Position numbers and translations under genes: made by a program. The notes beneath the pieces are model-generated. The model was given only the letters and a program-made list of their open reading frames with translations, was not told where the DNA came from and did not search any database. From Raphanus sativus (taxonomy: Eukaryota; Streptophyta; Magnoliopsida; Brassicales; Brassicaceae), in NCBI RefSeq assembly GCF_000801105.2, contig NC_079512.1, positions 33,125,848-33,189,847 on the forward strand: 64,000 nt of DNA. Reading direction: 5' to 3'. Shown here piece after piece: positions 10,557-27,836 of this stretch. Numbering within the stretch: the first letter of the stretch is position 1; every line of letters starts with the position of its first letter.

Positions 10557-12175
10557 ATGAGCTCCCAAATCTGCAGAGCAGCTTCTAGGGCAGCAAGGTC
10601 TCTTCTTTCTTCATCTAAGACCACTCGTTTCTTCTCCGGTACGTAAACTCTTAAATTCTTAATTACATCTATTTATTCTTAAAATATGGACCAAAAACAT
10701 ATTTATAAACATTTTGAGGAAGGATTATTACTCCCTCCGTTTCAAATTATATGTCGTTCTAGAGCAAAATTTTTGTTTCAAAATAAGTGTCGTTTTCGGT
10801 TTTCAATGCAAAATTTATTGAAAATATTCTCTATTCTATTTTTATATTGGTTGATGTGTATTGGTAATAGTATTTTTATTTTGGAAATATGTAAAATTAA
10901 ATGTTTTCTTAATCTGTGTGCAAAGACTTAGAACGATAAATAATATGAAACGGAGGGAGTATTTGTTTTTTCAGAAGGCAGAGCCACTGGTGCTGCAACA
11001 GTGGTGTATGCGTCTGGAAAAGTTCCTCAGTATGCATCCAACTTCAGACAATCAGGTTCTGGCTTCGCCTCTAAGAGCTGGATCACCGGTCTCCTCGCTC
11101 TTCCTACCGCAGGTTTCACATACATAAATGTTGGCTGTGATATACATTCTATAGGACATTCACTCAAATCTCTACTTTGGTAACAAAGTTAGGTAACTCT
11201 AGAAATGATGTCTAGAAACTTAAATGAACTGTTTAGGTTTGTTTGTTTCTAATCATGTTGTACGTAAGCTTTGATGAATATACCCTTGCTTTCTTTGCAT
11301 GGTTTCTATGCATAGCCTTCATGCTACAAGATCAGGAAGTCCATGCTGCTGAGGTAATATATCTATATATCTTTCTCTTAGGTTATCTCCTCTCCTTTTT
11401 GTTAATTAGATTTATCATTTTACCTCTGTTCAATCAGCTGATGGAACGCACTTTCATCGCTATCAAACCTGATGGAGTGCAGCGAGGACTGGTTAGTATA
11501 GATAGGCCTGAGTTCTTTGCTTTTGTATTCCTTTTTTTGGGAGGTCTAATGCTAAATAGAAAATCTTGCTGCCCACGTCACCAGATATCAGAAATCATTA
11601 CCCGGTTCGAACGCAAAGGATTCAAGCTTGTTGGTATCAAAATCATGGTTCCTTCGAACGGTTTCGCGCAGAAGCATTACCACGGTCTAAAGGAAAGACC
11701 TTTCGTCAACGGCTTGTGTAACTTCCTTAGCTCAGGCCCTGTTGTTGCCATGGTAGTTCAAAATAACAACTTAACCTTGAAACCATTAACCGACTTGGTT
11801 TAGCTAGTTTGTCATCGAAAACACACATTTTGAACTTGGTTAAAGGTATGGGAAGGTGAAGGAGTGGTAAGATACGGACGTAAAATGATTGGAGCCACTG
11901 ATCCTCAAAAATCTGAACCTGGAACAATCCGAGGCGATCTTGCAGTTGTTCTTGGAAGGTAAAATTATTTTGTTGAACTGTGTAATACATATGTATGGTT
12001 CATCATTTGGTCAGAGATTAAATATATTTGGTTTTGTTTGTCTCGTGGCAGGAACGTTATCCATGGAAGTGACGGAGCAGAGACAGCTAAAGAGGAGATT
12101 AGTCTGTGGTTTAACCCTGAAGAACTCGTTTCTTACACCAGCAATGCTGAGAAGTGGATCTACGGCCAGAACTAA
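10557..12175 (+). CDS. NDPK4: nucleoside diphosphate kinase, mitochondrial (NDPK3/4 type)
   Basis: Seven exons: 10557..10638, 10975..11112, 11316..11353, 11438..11491, 11585..11752, 11846..11958 and 12052..12175. They join in phase to 238 residues, the length I remember for this subgroup. The protein opens with a basic Ser/Arg presequence ([20 protein letters not shown]) and a hydrophobic segment near [15 protein letters not shown]. The kinase core starts at [16 protein letters not shown] and includes the active-site histidine in [15 protein letters not shown]. It moves phosphate from ATP to other nucleoside diphosphates, probably in the mitochondrial intermembrane space. The [15 protein letters not shown] stretch looks closer to NDPK4 than NDPK3, from memory. 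The exon 4 acceptor adds one Leu before MERTF. Intron 1 carries a Stowaway element. Confidence 0.93.
10731..10959. mobile_element. Stowaway-type MITE in intron 1 of the NDPK gene
   Basis: A 229-bp element starts CTCCCTCCGTTTC and ends GAAACGGAGGGAG, perfect 13-bp terminal inverted repeats. It is flanked by TA on both sides (10729-10730 and 10960-10961), the Tc1/mariner-type target duplication. It is AT-rich and has no coding capacity. Confidence 0.9.
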
Positions 12176-12914
12176 AACTAATCACCTCCCTCTCTCTTTT
12201 TGTGCCGTTAGATCAAAATCCAAAATCTCAACATAAATAAATAATTACTGTGTTAATCATTTGTAAGTAGCAATAAAAACGATAATCACCGTTTGACTGT
12301 GTTAAATGGTGTGCAAAATTATGCACCTTAACACAACTCACTTATCAATGTTTGATTACCGGGGAAATAATAAAGTTCGTTTTATTTACATACGAACCAA
12401 TAATATAATGCCACGTATGAGTTCGGAATACGGACTTGAAATCCCATTAGCAAGGCGGTTAACTTAATTTTATCGTGGAATCCGCGGACCTGGTATAAAT
12501 GAGAGGAGGAGTTGACTCGGTCATCGTCTCTGTTCAGGAAGACTCTTAAGCTTCGTTCCGCCGTCTTCTTCTTCGTATCTCTGATCGCTTTTTTTAGCTC
12601 CTACTTCACTGAAGGGTAAATCATCGTCGTCTTCTTACGGTTGTTTCTCCGTTCTTCACGAAAGCTCCAGAGTTTCGGTTCTGGTTGGTTTGATTCCTTA
12701 GTCGTAGTCTTTGCTCAATCGAATTGTAAATTAGGGTTGATTGATTCTCACGGATTAGGTTTATGTAGTGTAATCGTGATTAATCACTCACTCAGGCGCT
12801 GTGTTCTTTAATTAATTTTGAATTGCAAGTGTAGATTAGGGTTTGTATCATATAATCTGCGTTTTGTTTGATTTTTGTGCATTGAATGGATCTGTGTGTG
12901 TTGTTTGTGCAGAG
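12176..12914. other. kinase 3' end and UIEF-type gene promoter/leader
   Basis: A TATA-like motif (tataaat, about 12493) precedes a pyrimidine-rich leader. The leader appears to contain an intron (gaagg donor near 12616, gtgcag acceptor at 12912) ending just before the start codon at 12915. Confidence 0.55.
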
Positions 12915-15053
12915 ATGGAGACTGAAACAAAACTTGCGGCTGATCTCATTGCTCTCAACGAAAAGAAAGTTGCCATGGCTTTGGGTAAGGTTTTATGTTT
13001 TATCTTTTATGCCACTCTTTGTTTTCTCTTTCGGTTGTTGCTTATGATAATATCTTCTTTGGTTTAGATGATCTCATCAAGTTGTCAAAGAGGAATAGCA
13101 AAGGGTACAAGGGGGGCAAACGTTCAAGGAGAGCCAGGGTAGATCTCTTCTTCATATGGTTCTAAAGCTTACATCGCTATTTTTAATGTAGTTTTGTTTT
13201 TTCTTTTTTGTCTGCGCAGAACAAAAGCCGAAACTTCAATGGTGCTGCGAGAAAGAATAATAATAACACCTGTAAAGAGAAGCATTACGTGAACTCACTT
13301 TCTGGAGTTAGACAGGTTAATCTTTGCAGTGTTTTCAGATGATTTAGTTTGTGTTATCTTTTGAATCTTGTTTTGTTGTTCCTTTGCTTGGATTTGTCTT
13401 GCGAGTTTGTAACTTTATCTTATAATTTTCAGGGTGCTGTTGCTAAGAGAAGGTCTAACTTCAAAGGAGATCAGTTTCCTGTTGCAACAAACGTTGCTCA
13501 TAAAGCCGCTACTGCTCCTCCACTCAGTGTTCGTAGAAGAGGTTTCAATGCTGGAAGGATGACTAGTGCAAATCAGTCAAGGTCTAGATACTGGATCATT
13601 CTCTGGGTGCTATTTGTTAATCTGGCGTGGTTATAATTTCTTTGTGATTCATTCACGAAGCTTCTATTCGAAGTCCCCTTCCTGCTCGCTAGTTGGTGGT
13701 CATCATATTGATGACTGCATGAGTGTGGTTCAGAATAATAATCCAAATTTATGTAATTGAGTTTATTATGGTACTTGGAGGAGTCGTCTTTTTGGTTGTG
13801 AGTATTTGAGTTAAAGGAGAGTGGAGAGTAGCTACTGGCTAGGGTGTTTGTCTCAAGACTGGTTTGCATTTGATATGAATTCAGTTGTTAGGATTTGGCT
13901 AGGTTGGGCATGAATTTATGTTGCTTGAAGTTGGTGTTACTGTCAGATCAACAAGTTGGGCAATATGGCTTCTGTGGATGTCTCATCTGCTTCCTGCATC
14001 CTGAAGAATATAGATTTAGCTCTCTGGGGGTTGTGACATTGAATTGGTACTTGGTAGATGTCTGTTACGATGAAAAAATAGAAGATTAGACTTTCGGATG
14101 TTCATCAATATGCATCTCATTGTTACTTGGCTGCACCACGGGTCATCTCTTGAGCTCTATGCGTTGTCTTTGATAAGGTGATTTGTCGGGACATAGGCCA
14201 TCTCTTGGTGGGTTGATTTGGATATACCTCAAGAGCTTGCTCTTTTTCTGAGTAGTTACTTCGAAATGGGAGTTGTCTTAATGTCTGGGGAGCCTCTAAG
14301 ACTGGGAAGTGAAGTTTCGATTTGGATATGCCATTTTCTACTTAGTATTTCGCCTTAGATCCTTCTGTGGTATCAGATCATTTTTATCTGTTGGTGTCAG
14401 TTACCGGCTGTTACTTCAAGCTGTCTAATAAGGCCTTCTCGGTTCTCAGCAATCCTTCTTCATTTTGTTTTTTAAATGCAGGCTTCGTGCTTCACCAGTC
14501 CAGAATAGATCTGTACACGCTAGATACATGGCAAAGGTAAATTATTCATTGCTGTATGTTATTCGGAGAGCCTCTTCTGTAGAGTAGTTTTCCTTGTGAA
14601 TGATTGTGGGGCCCTGAGATTATACTTAGAAAGGTGCTTCTCTGTATCTATACTCTAATAGTAATAACTGCCTTCTTATGGTAGAGATAAGCTATAAAAG
14701 GTCTTTGGATCGATTATGGATTTGTGAATTTTGGACCATGCAATGAAGGTTGGTGATAGGATCTGTGTAAGTTTTGTTGGTAGTTTGATCTAGTAAATGC
14801 ATATCATGGCGTGTTATAATAAGCGTGATGACTAAATGTTTCGGAGAGCTCATAGAAATGGATCTTTTGTCCGCAGAGGCATGAGGTGGAACAGAAAATA
14901 GAAAATGGAGGAGAGAAGTGGATGACACTGGACTCTCGGTTTGCAATCATGAAAGAGCAGAGGAATAGTAGTAACAACAACAACAACAACAGCGGGGGTA
15001 AAGTGCATGCTCCAAGGTTGCCACCACCATGGGCTAGAGCCAGAAGATTTTAG
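12915..15053 (+). CDS. UIEF2: UAP56-interacting mRNA export factor (UIEF2-like)
   Basis: Six coding exons: 12915..12984, 13068..13138, 13220..13315, 13433..13581, 14482..14536 and 14877..15053, joining in phase to 205 residues. An N-terminal VAMALDDLIKLSKRN segment (about residues 19-33) matches the UAP56-binding motif of ALY/UIF export adaptors. The middle is Arg/Lys/Asn/Gly-rich (KGGKRSRRARNKSRNFNG), typical of RNA-binding adaptors. Near the C-terminus WMTLDSRFAIMKEQR resembles the second conserved UIF box, followed by a six-Asn run and a basic RLPPPWARARRF end. Such proteins link the helicase UAP56 to nuclear mRNA for export. Identity with At4g23910 (UIEF2) is by position and memory. Intron 4 (900 bp) is much longer than the others. 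Confidence 0.8.
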
Positions 15054-15380
15054 TTACTAAGAACAAACCACAAAGCTTTAGTGCGCGCTCCCTCCCCTCT
15101 TAGATTTTTTTGTCTTTGGGATTTATACTCTTGTTAAGCACACTTAACAATGCTGTTCTTTTGTGAATGTATGACTTTCTTACGTGAAATGCATCCAAGA
15201 AGTAAATAAATATATACTTTGAAATCTTGGAATGTTCGGTGTGTTTTGATTGAAGCTAGTCAACAAATTTTGTTTCTGGTGCAAAGGCACGGGTATTACA
15301 TTTACTGTCTGTTTCGTTGCAGAAACGCCTCTTCAAACCCCTGGCTCCAATTTTTGTTTAACATATCAATTATCAAATTA

Positions 15381-15453
15381 GGGGGTGTAGCTCATATGGT
15401 AGAGCGCTCGCTTCGCATGCGAGAGGCACGGGGTTCGATTCCCCGCACCTCCA
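15381..15453 (+). tRNA. tRNA-Ala (anticodon CGC)
   Basis: A 73-base cloverleaf without intron. The acceptor stem is GGGGGTG with CACCTCC, giving the G3:U70 wobble that identifies alanine tRNAs. The anticodon arm is CTCGC/GCGAG with loop TTCGCAT, so the anticodon is CGC (reads GCG). The T arm CGGGG-TTCGATT-CCCCG is intact and the discriminator base is A. The internal B box GGTTCGATTCC is canonical; the A-box region reads TAGCTCATATGG, one step from the usual TAGCTCAGATGG. A T5 run at 15454-15458 is a pol III stop. Confidence 0.96.
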
Positions 15454-15563
15454 TTTTTACATATTCCTCATATCGTGCTTCTTATATATTCAATGCAGTT
15501 TTTGCATATGCCGCTCACTGTTTTGGACTTTTAGTTGGCCTCAGTTAGTTCAGGCGAAAGAAA

Positions 15564-15790
15564 TTGCTAACTTTTCTCTTTTCCTACTTTTCTTTATTTC
15601 GAAGAAGTTGAAGAAAATAATAAACTAACATGTTAAGTAAATATTGCCTATTCCAAAAACAAAGCACACCAAATATTTACGTTTGCTAACTTCTTTCTCT
15701 TCCCACTTTTCTTTATATCAAAGATGAGAAAATCAAAAAGATGTTAAGAAAATCAAAAACTATAAAAGAAATATTGCCTATTCCAAAAAC
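15564..15790. repeat. two diverged direct repeats of about 100 bp
   Basis: Unit 1 (15564-15660) and unit 2 (15683-15790) both begin ttgctaact and end aatattgcctattccaaaaac, with similar pyrimidine-rich and A-rich interiors. They look like an old tandem duplication in otherwise empty AT-rich DNA after the tRNA. Confidence 0.65.
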
Positions 15791-16282
15791 TGAACCAAAT
15801 AAAATATGAGAAATTCCGTTAGATAAACCTTATTAATTTATTTTCACAAAAATAGATTCACAAGAAAAAAAATGGTCAAAAGAGATTTTATTAAAAATAT
15901 AAATATGCATTTATATTCTTAGAGTTAATTAATCTAGACTTATGGTTTAAGTTAAGTGATGGGGTTTTAAGAATGAGTTTAAATTTTTATAAACAAAGAA
16001 AAAATTTAAAATTTTCAAAAAAAAATAAATATATTTTTTGGTTATTTTATTTTCGTATGACTATTTTATGATAAAAAACTTTAAAAAGGACTATTTCAGA
16101 TTGCCCATAAGATATTTAAGTTTATATACAGTATATGCTAATTACACATTAGATATTCTGTGTCCCGGGCCCTAATAAGTACCATCGAGAAGCGGAATAA
16201 AGATTTCGACCCAACTCCATCGTACACTTATCTTTTGAATTTGTCTTCACGATCATTGAATGGTCCAGCGACTCCAAATTGT
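15791..16282. other. intergenic, AT-rich
   Basis: Nothing recognisable; long A and T runs without coding frames. Confidence 0.6.
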
Positions 16283-17594
16283 TCTGGTTTTTTTTTTTTG
16301 CTAAATTGTGAATATCATTAAACTTAATGAAAATTTGGTTACAAGTGAATGAAACCAAGAACTGCTTTTCAGCTAGTCAGGTTCAAGGAGCCGCAAAAAG
16401 ATAAAAAACCCCAAAGAACCTACACAATTAACACCAAACAACCTAACAAGGCTAACTTGAAGTTAATACTGCAATGTAGCACAAAGACAACCATATTAAG
16501 CTCCCAAACCAAAACGCTTCTTGCTTGACTGGCTTGAAGCAGAGAGCAAGAGAATAACTTGAAGACGAGCTCGATCAAGCCTCACCGAAGTGGCTCCCAG
16601 CAGGCATCGACGGAAGCGCCTGGCTCACGCCCCGGAGCTCCGCTGGAGGAGGACGCCGACAGAGCAAAGCCCAAGTTAACACGGAAGAGAGCAAGAATGT
16701 AAACCTGCAACCATGCCACTTGAAAATGAAGAACACGGTCAAGCGTAGACGGTAGTTTCAGCCCCTCAATCCGCTACGCGACACAGAAGATGCAGCAGAG
16801 AGAGCAAGTTACAAATCAGCTATCTTCCGGGAGCTTTGAAAGGGGAAATGAAGCACGTAAGGAGAATGGAACTCCTTGAAACATGTGACCTGACTGCAAA
16901 GCGCAAGCTTCGCCTTTTCCGCAAGAGACGTCGACATCAAGGGTAGTCCTCAAGACCCTAGAAACAGACGATGGGAGCAGGAAGGAGAAGCTAACCCTTT
17001 TGCTGAGGTACACCATGGGAGCTGTCTTTTGAACTAAAGAAATAGAGGTCCTCGGTGGTGCGTCTCACAACCACCCTTCACTCAACGAGAGGAGGAGCTC
17101 TACAGACCCTGGAAACTAACTGCTAGAATAGACCGGTTGGAGCGAGACGGCGGAGCAGAAACGAGACGGCAGCGACGCGTCGAAGCTTCTGGCGGATCTC
17201 GGATCTCAGATCTGACCCAGAACTGAGCGCAATCGGCGACTAAAAGTAGATCCAGGGCTCCCACAGCCATTACCGACTCATCTCGCCTCGCTGGTGGTCC
17301 AGAGAAAAGCAAAGACCCTTTGATTTCAGTTTGTTCCGACAGAGGAGACCCCATCAGACCCAGACGCACCGAACAAAGAAGAGAGACAAGGAGGAGATAG
17401 CAGAGGGTGAAGACGATGAGTACACGGACCGGTTGACAGAAGAGGGAGACCGACGGCGGAGATACCGTCAGTCGCCTGAGAGAGCAAAGAGTAGGCGGCG
17501 GCTTAGGGTTTTCGGTGGGGGTGGAGAGACTAAAGAGAGAATTTCACTTCTCTCTCCTCTCTCTTGATATTTTTTTGGAGTCTGGTTTTTTTTT
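16283..17594 (-). mobile_element. non-LTR retroposon, Sadhu-like, with target duplication
   Basis: The interior (about 16297-17580) is strikingly richer in GC than its surroundings. On the minus strand it starts with a GA-rich leader, runs about 1.28 kb and ends ATTTAGC followed by 12 A's. The flanking sequence TCTGG plus nine T's occurs at both ends (16283-16296 and 17581-17594), a 14-bp target-site duplication next to the A tail, as expected for LINE-type integration. No long open frame is preserved; the best minus frame (17016..16816) has 66 codons. The size, tail and lack of coding fit the non-coding Sadhu retroposons of Brassicaceae, or another LINE-mobilised transcript copy. Confidence 0.65.
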
Positions 17595-19286
17595 GTTTTT
17601 AGTTTGACCTGATCCACTTTATTTTCAGATTTGGCTCAATATTTGTAAGCACCATGACGCTATCTTCCTTGTCGTTTGTATATCGATTGTTTCATACGGC
17701 GACCCACAAATGATATTAACACATATCGTTTTCATATTGTACACGTAACACGTTGCTCATTCGTATTTGATATTTGGGACAGCTTCAACAACCACATAAT
17801 ACCAAATAGACCTCCTGATCATTGAGTTTAAATTGGTAGAGTCTATCTTATGAACCAACTTTTGTCATTTGACGTATATTCAGGATATGGGTCGGCTACT
17901 GAGTCACTCTTTTGTTCTTGACTTTTAGCCTTATCTAGTTTTGTTTTCCGGAGTTGTTTAATTTGGAACGTCACTTTGATTCGACAAGCTGAGCTACGGA
18001 AGCGAGACACACAAATCAAAACTTGTCTAGTGGTCATTGTTGGTAGCTTGATTTATATAGTTTTCTTACAAAATCAAACCAAGAGTTATCCATAAAATGC
18101 TAATTCAAGGTCAGTAGTATTATACCGATCACGTCCACGTTATATCATAAAATTCAGACTCATTTAGCTGATACTATATTCTAGTTATTACTTTCATAGT
18201 CAAAAAGTAAGTGTTCTCGACCTAAAGTACATACTCATCCATCTCTACCTATCTGTCGGTTTACTTAATTAGAATATTCACGAGAAATGTATGAAAACCA
18301 TAACTGAAAAGGTTTCAAGAGAAAATATTATACGTTTCGTAGATGACTCTCAAGTCACGGAAAGTCCTTGGTGGAGTTGATGTCAACGGTGCCACCCATA
18401 CGTTTACTACCAAAAGAAAATAAATACGTATGATATGGTATATCGTAAAAGTTCATCCACTAATATGTTTTTATTTTATTTTACGGGTTGAAAATGTATT
18501 TTCTTAATCTTTAAAGAGGTAGTATGCCATATGGTTCCATTAGTATGTTCTTTTCGAAATTAAAACCGTGATGTTTGTTTTGGAGTGCACACATAGATAT
18601 GAAGAGAATAAAACTTAATTGATTCACATAGCATTAAAGTAGAGGATTTAATTTAACTTGAATTATACATAAAGTACGTACAAACAATCCTTGAATGCTT
18701 AACATATAGAACTCAAATCTCGTGACCCCAATTTTTATGGAAAATATGTTCGACTTTGGACAAACTTCAAAACAACCCATCAACAAAATTGGAAAATGAA
18801 TTCAAAACATAGAAATACGTACGGGTTTATCTTCTTCTTTTTGAAAAAAGTATATTCTGATGAAATCCAAAACATCCTCCTCGTTACCATCCAAATCGAC
18901 TATATATCGAATTTAAATGAATTAAATTTACTACCAAAAGAAAATAAATACATTTCCATAAACAAAAAGGTCAAAGGGGGAATTAAATCAATCAAACCAA
19001 TCCGGTATATTCGCACCCATACCAAACTCCGCCACGTGTCAGACTTTTGCTCTGCCTCGCTCGCCCTCTCTGTTTCTCTCTAGAAACGTAGAATCTCGCA
19101 AGTAAAAATATACAGTCAAAAATATTAAAGATATATATCCATCCATCCATCCATCACCGCTCCTATATAAAACACAAACCCAACCTCTGCTCGATCCCCA
19201 TAACATAAACAAACGCTCTTACGAATTATAAAAATTAATAATATTAATTCTCTGAATTTTCCTTTTTCAATTTCGCGTGGTTAAGG
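17595..19286. promoter_or_regulatory. UGE2 upstream region
   Basis: No gene. A TATA box (ctatataaaa, about 19163-19172) lies about 120 bases before the UGE2 start codon. A G-box-like ccacgtgtc is at 19032-19040 and a (CCAT)n run just before the TATA box. A 24-mer starting tttactaccaaaagaaaata is present identically at 18403-18426 and 18927-18950. Confidence 0.6.
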
Positions 19287-21640
<2,354 letters not shown>

Positions 21641-22091
21641 TTCTTGTTCTTTTCTCTTTGCAGTAGTTATTCATTTTTATAAAACACATAAGAAAATGCT
21701 GATCAGAACCCACAGTTTACAAGGGATTACTCCTAATTTATCATAGCAGTTCTTGATATTTAAATCGTCATTTCTACCTAGTATATAGCTTTTACTCGTT
21801 TTTGTTATGTTTCTTAAAATTGATAGATGTAATCATTCAGATATTTTCTGTTTACTATGCTTTTTCAGTCCCTGTAATTCGATCTCCCAACCATTGCAAG
21901 TTGTAATACAATAATGTCCTCATTTAAACTATGAAAAGCTACAAATCTTTTGTAATTATATTTGCAATTTTCTAACTTCACCATTCAGAGAAGAAACCAA
22001 GATGGGTATTTTACTACAAGTTTACATTTGGGTTGTGTTTTGAAAAGAGACACTTGTACAGTTTCGGTTTGTTTGCTACAAAAGTCTTGTA
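21641..22091. other. spacer between convergent genes
   Basis: 3' flanks of UGE2 (plus) and the LEA_2 gene (minus). Nothing else seen. Confidence 0.6.
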
Positions 22092-22682
22092 TCAACAACG
22101 GACGGCTACGATCGACCCATCAACAGTCGAAATCGCGATCCTGCAGTTACATCTCGCCGCGATCCGATGCGTGAACAGACCCAGAACTCTAACCCGACCC
22201 GCCATCTCCAGCTTCGACTCTATCTCCACCGTCGACCCGGCCCGACTCTCCTCTCCCACTAACCCGGTTCCAAAATCCGCGGCGGAGATTCGAGAGGCGG
22301 AAGACGCCGCGAGAGGAAACGATTCCACGGAGAAATCAGCGGCCATCCTCTTCGTCTGACCCGGTTCGATCTCGCCGGCCGGTACGAAAATGAAACCGAT
22401 CCGGTTACCGTAGTAGAAGAGCTGGACTCTGTTGTCGTAGTGTGAGAAAGCGGCGCGGTTCGGGTTTCTCACGGAGGAGAGCTGCGAGTAGGTGAAGCTG
22501 ACGGAGCCGTTGGCGACGGAGAAGGACGGGACCCTGACGTTCGTGACGGAGATCTCGGGGTCTCTCGGTCTGAAGACTGTGAGGTAGACGGTGACCAAGG
22601 CGATGATGGCGAAGACGATGAAGACGGCGGCGACGGCGCACGAGGCGAGGTTTGTTCCTCCGCCGGAAGAAGGCTTCGCCAT
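22092..22682 (-). CDS. LEA_2 (NDR1/HIN1-like) membrane protein
   Basis: Single-exon gene for 196 residues. A short cytosolic N-terminus (MAKPSSGGGTNLASC) precedes one strong membrane segment at about residues 14-37 (VAAVFIVFAIIALVTVYLTVF). A beta-rich LEA_2 domain follows, with the family features ISVTNVRVPSFSV, SFTYSQLSSVRNPNRAAFSHYDNRVQLFYYGN, the PAGEIEPGQTKRM stretch and a terminal CNCRIAISTVDGSIV. Such proteins sit in the plasma membrane or endomembranes; some act in defence or abscisic-acid responses, but the role of this one (position of At4g23930) is not known. GC is high compared with the flanks. It shares a 281-bp divergent promoter with FTSHI1. Confidence 0.88.
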   Translation of the reverse strand: MAKPSSGGGTNLASCAVAAVFIVFAIIALVTVYLTVFRPRDPEISVTNVRVPSFSVANGSVSFTYSQLSSVRNPNRAAFSHYDNRVQLFYYGNRIGFIFVPAGEIEPGQTKRMAADFSVESFPLAASSASRISAADFGTGLVGEESRAGSTVEIESKLEMAGRVRVLGLFTHRIAARCNCRIAISTVDGSIVAVRC

Positions 22683-22963
22683 CTCAGGGGGGAGGGAGGT
22701 GATTGTTTGGTAGCGATGTTTTAACTGTTCACCGGTGTCTTTTAACTTTATAAAGCAACAAAGCGGTGTGTGTAAAGTAAAGCGAAAAGGATACTTGTTT
22801 GTTTGGCTATAGGGATAACGTTACATACACGTAATATTTTAATTTAGAAAGAGAAAAGTGACGTGGCGCAGTCGGGTCGATTTAACCCGGAATATAAACC
22901 CGTTTTTTGGAGTCGGACCGGATAAAACGTTAAAGAAGGCGAAATGTTGCAGTGCTGTGTGGA
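22683..22963. promoter_or_regulatory. short divergent promoter (LEA_2 / FTSHI1)
   Basis: Only 281 bases separate the two start codons on opposite strands, so promoters and leaders must be shared or overlap. No clear TATA box is seen on the FTSHI1 side, which is common for plastid housekeeping genes. Confidence 0.6.
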
Positions 22964-27532
<4,569 letters not shown>

Positions 27533-27836
27533 TTCCGGTTATGTCAAACCAATTATTTTTTGAGACCGGTTTGTAATTTTTTTTTTTTTGATTCTCAATC
27601 TCTGAAGTTTCGGACTGTTACATCTTTTAGGAATTAAAAAGAAAAACTAAAAATTCCGAAGAAATCGGTTTTCTCGACGGACAAATGTTAGGTTCCTATT
27701 TCAGACCACACACCAATGCATGTTCTCTCTCTCATTCTTCTTCCTTCGTGTCCTCTTCTCCGTTTCTCCAGATACGAGTCATACAACCAACCAACCATCT
27801 CTCCATCTGTGTACGAGCTTCGTCTCTGATAAAGAG
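27533..27836. other. spacer, FTSHI1 3' end and SUN5 leader
   Basis: About 300 bases between stop and next start on the same strand; nothing else seen. Confidence 0.5.

Noticed and set aside
17100..17567. Open frames on both strands at 17.1-17.6 kb
   Set aside because: They fall in the GC-rich retroposon and show no conserved protein motif.
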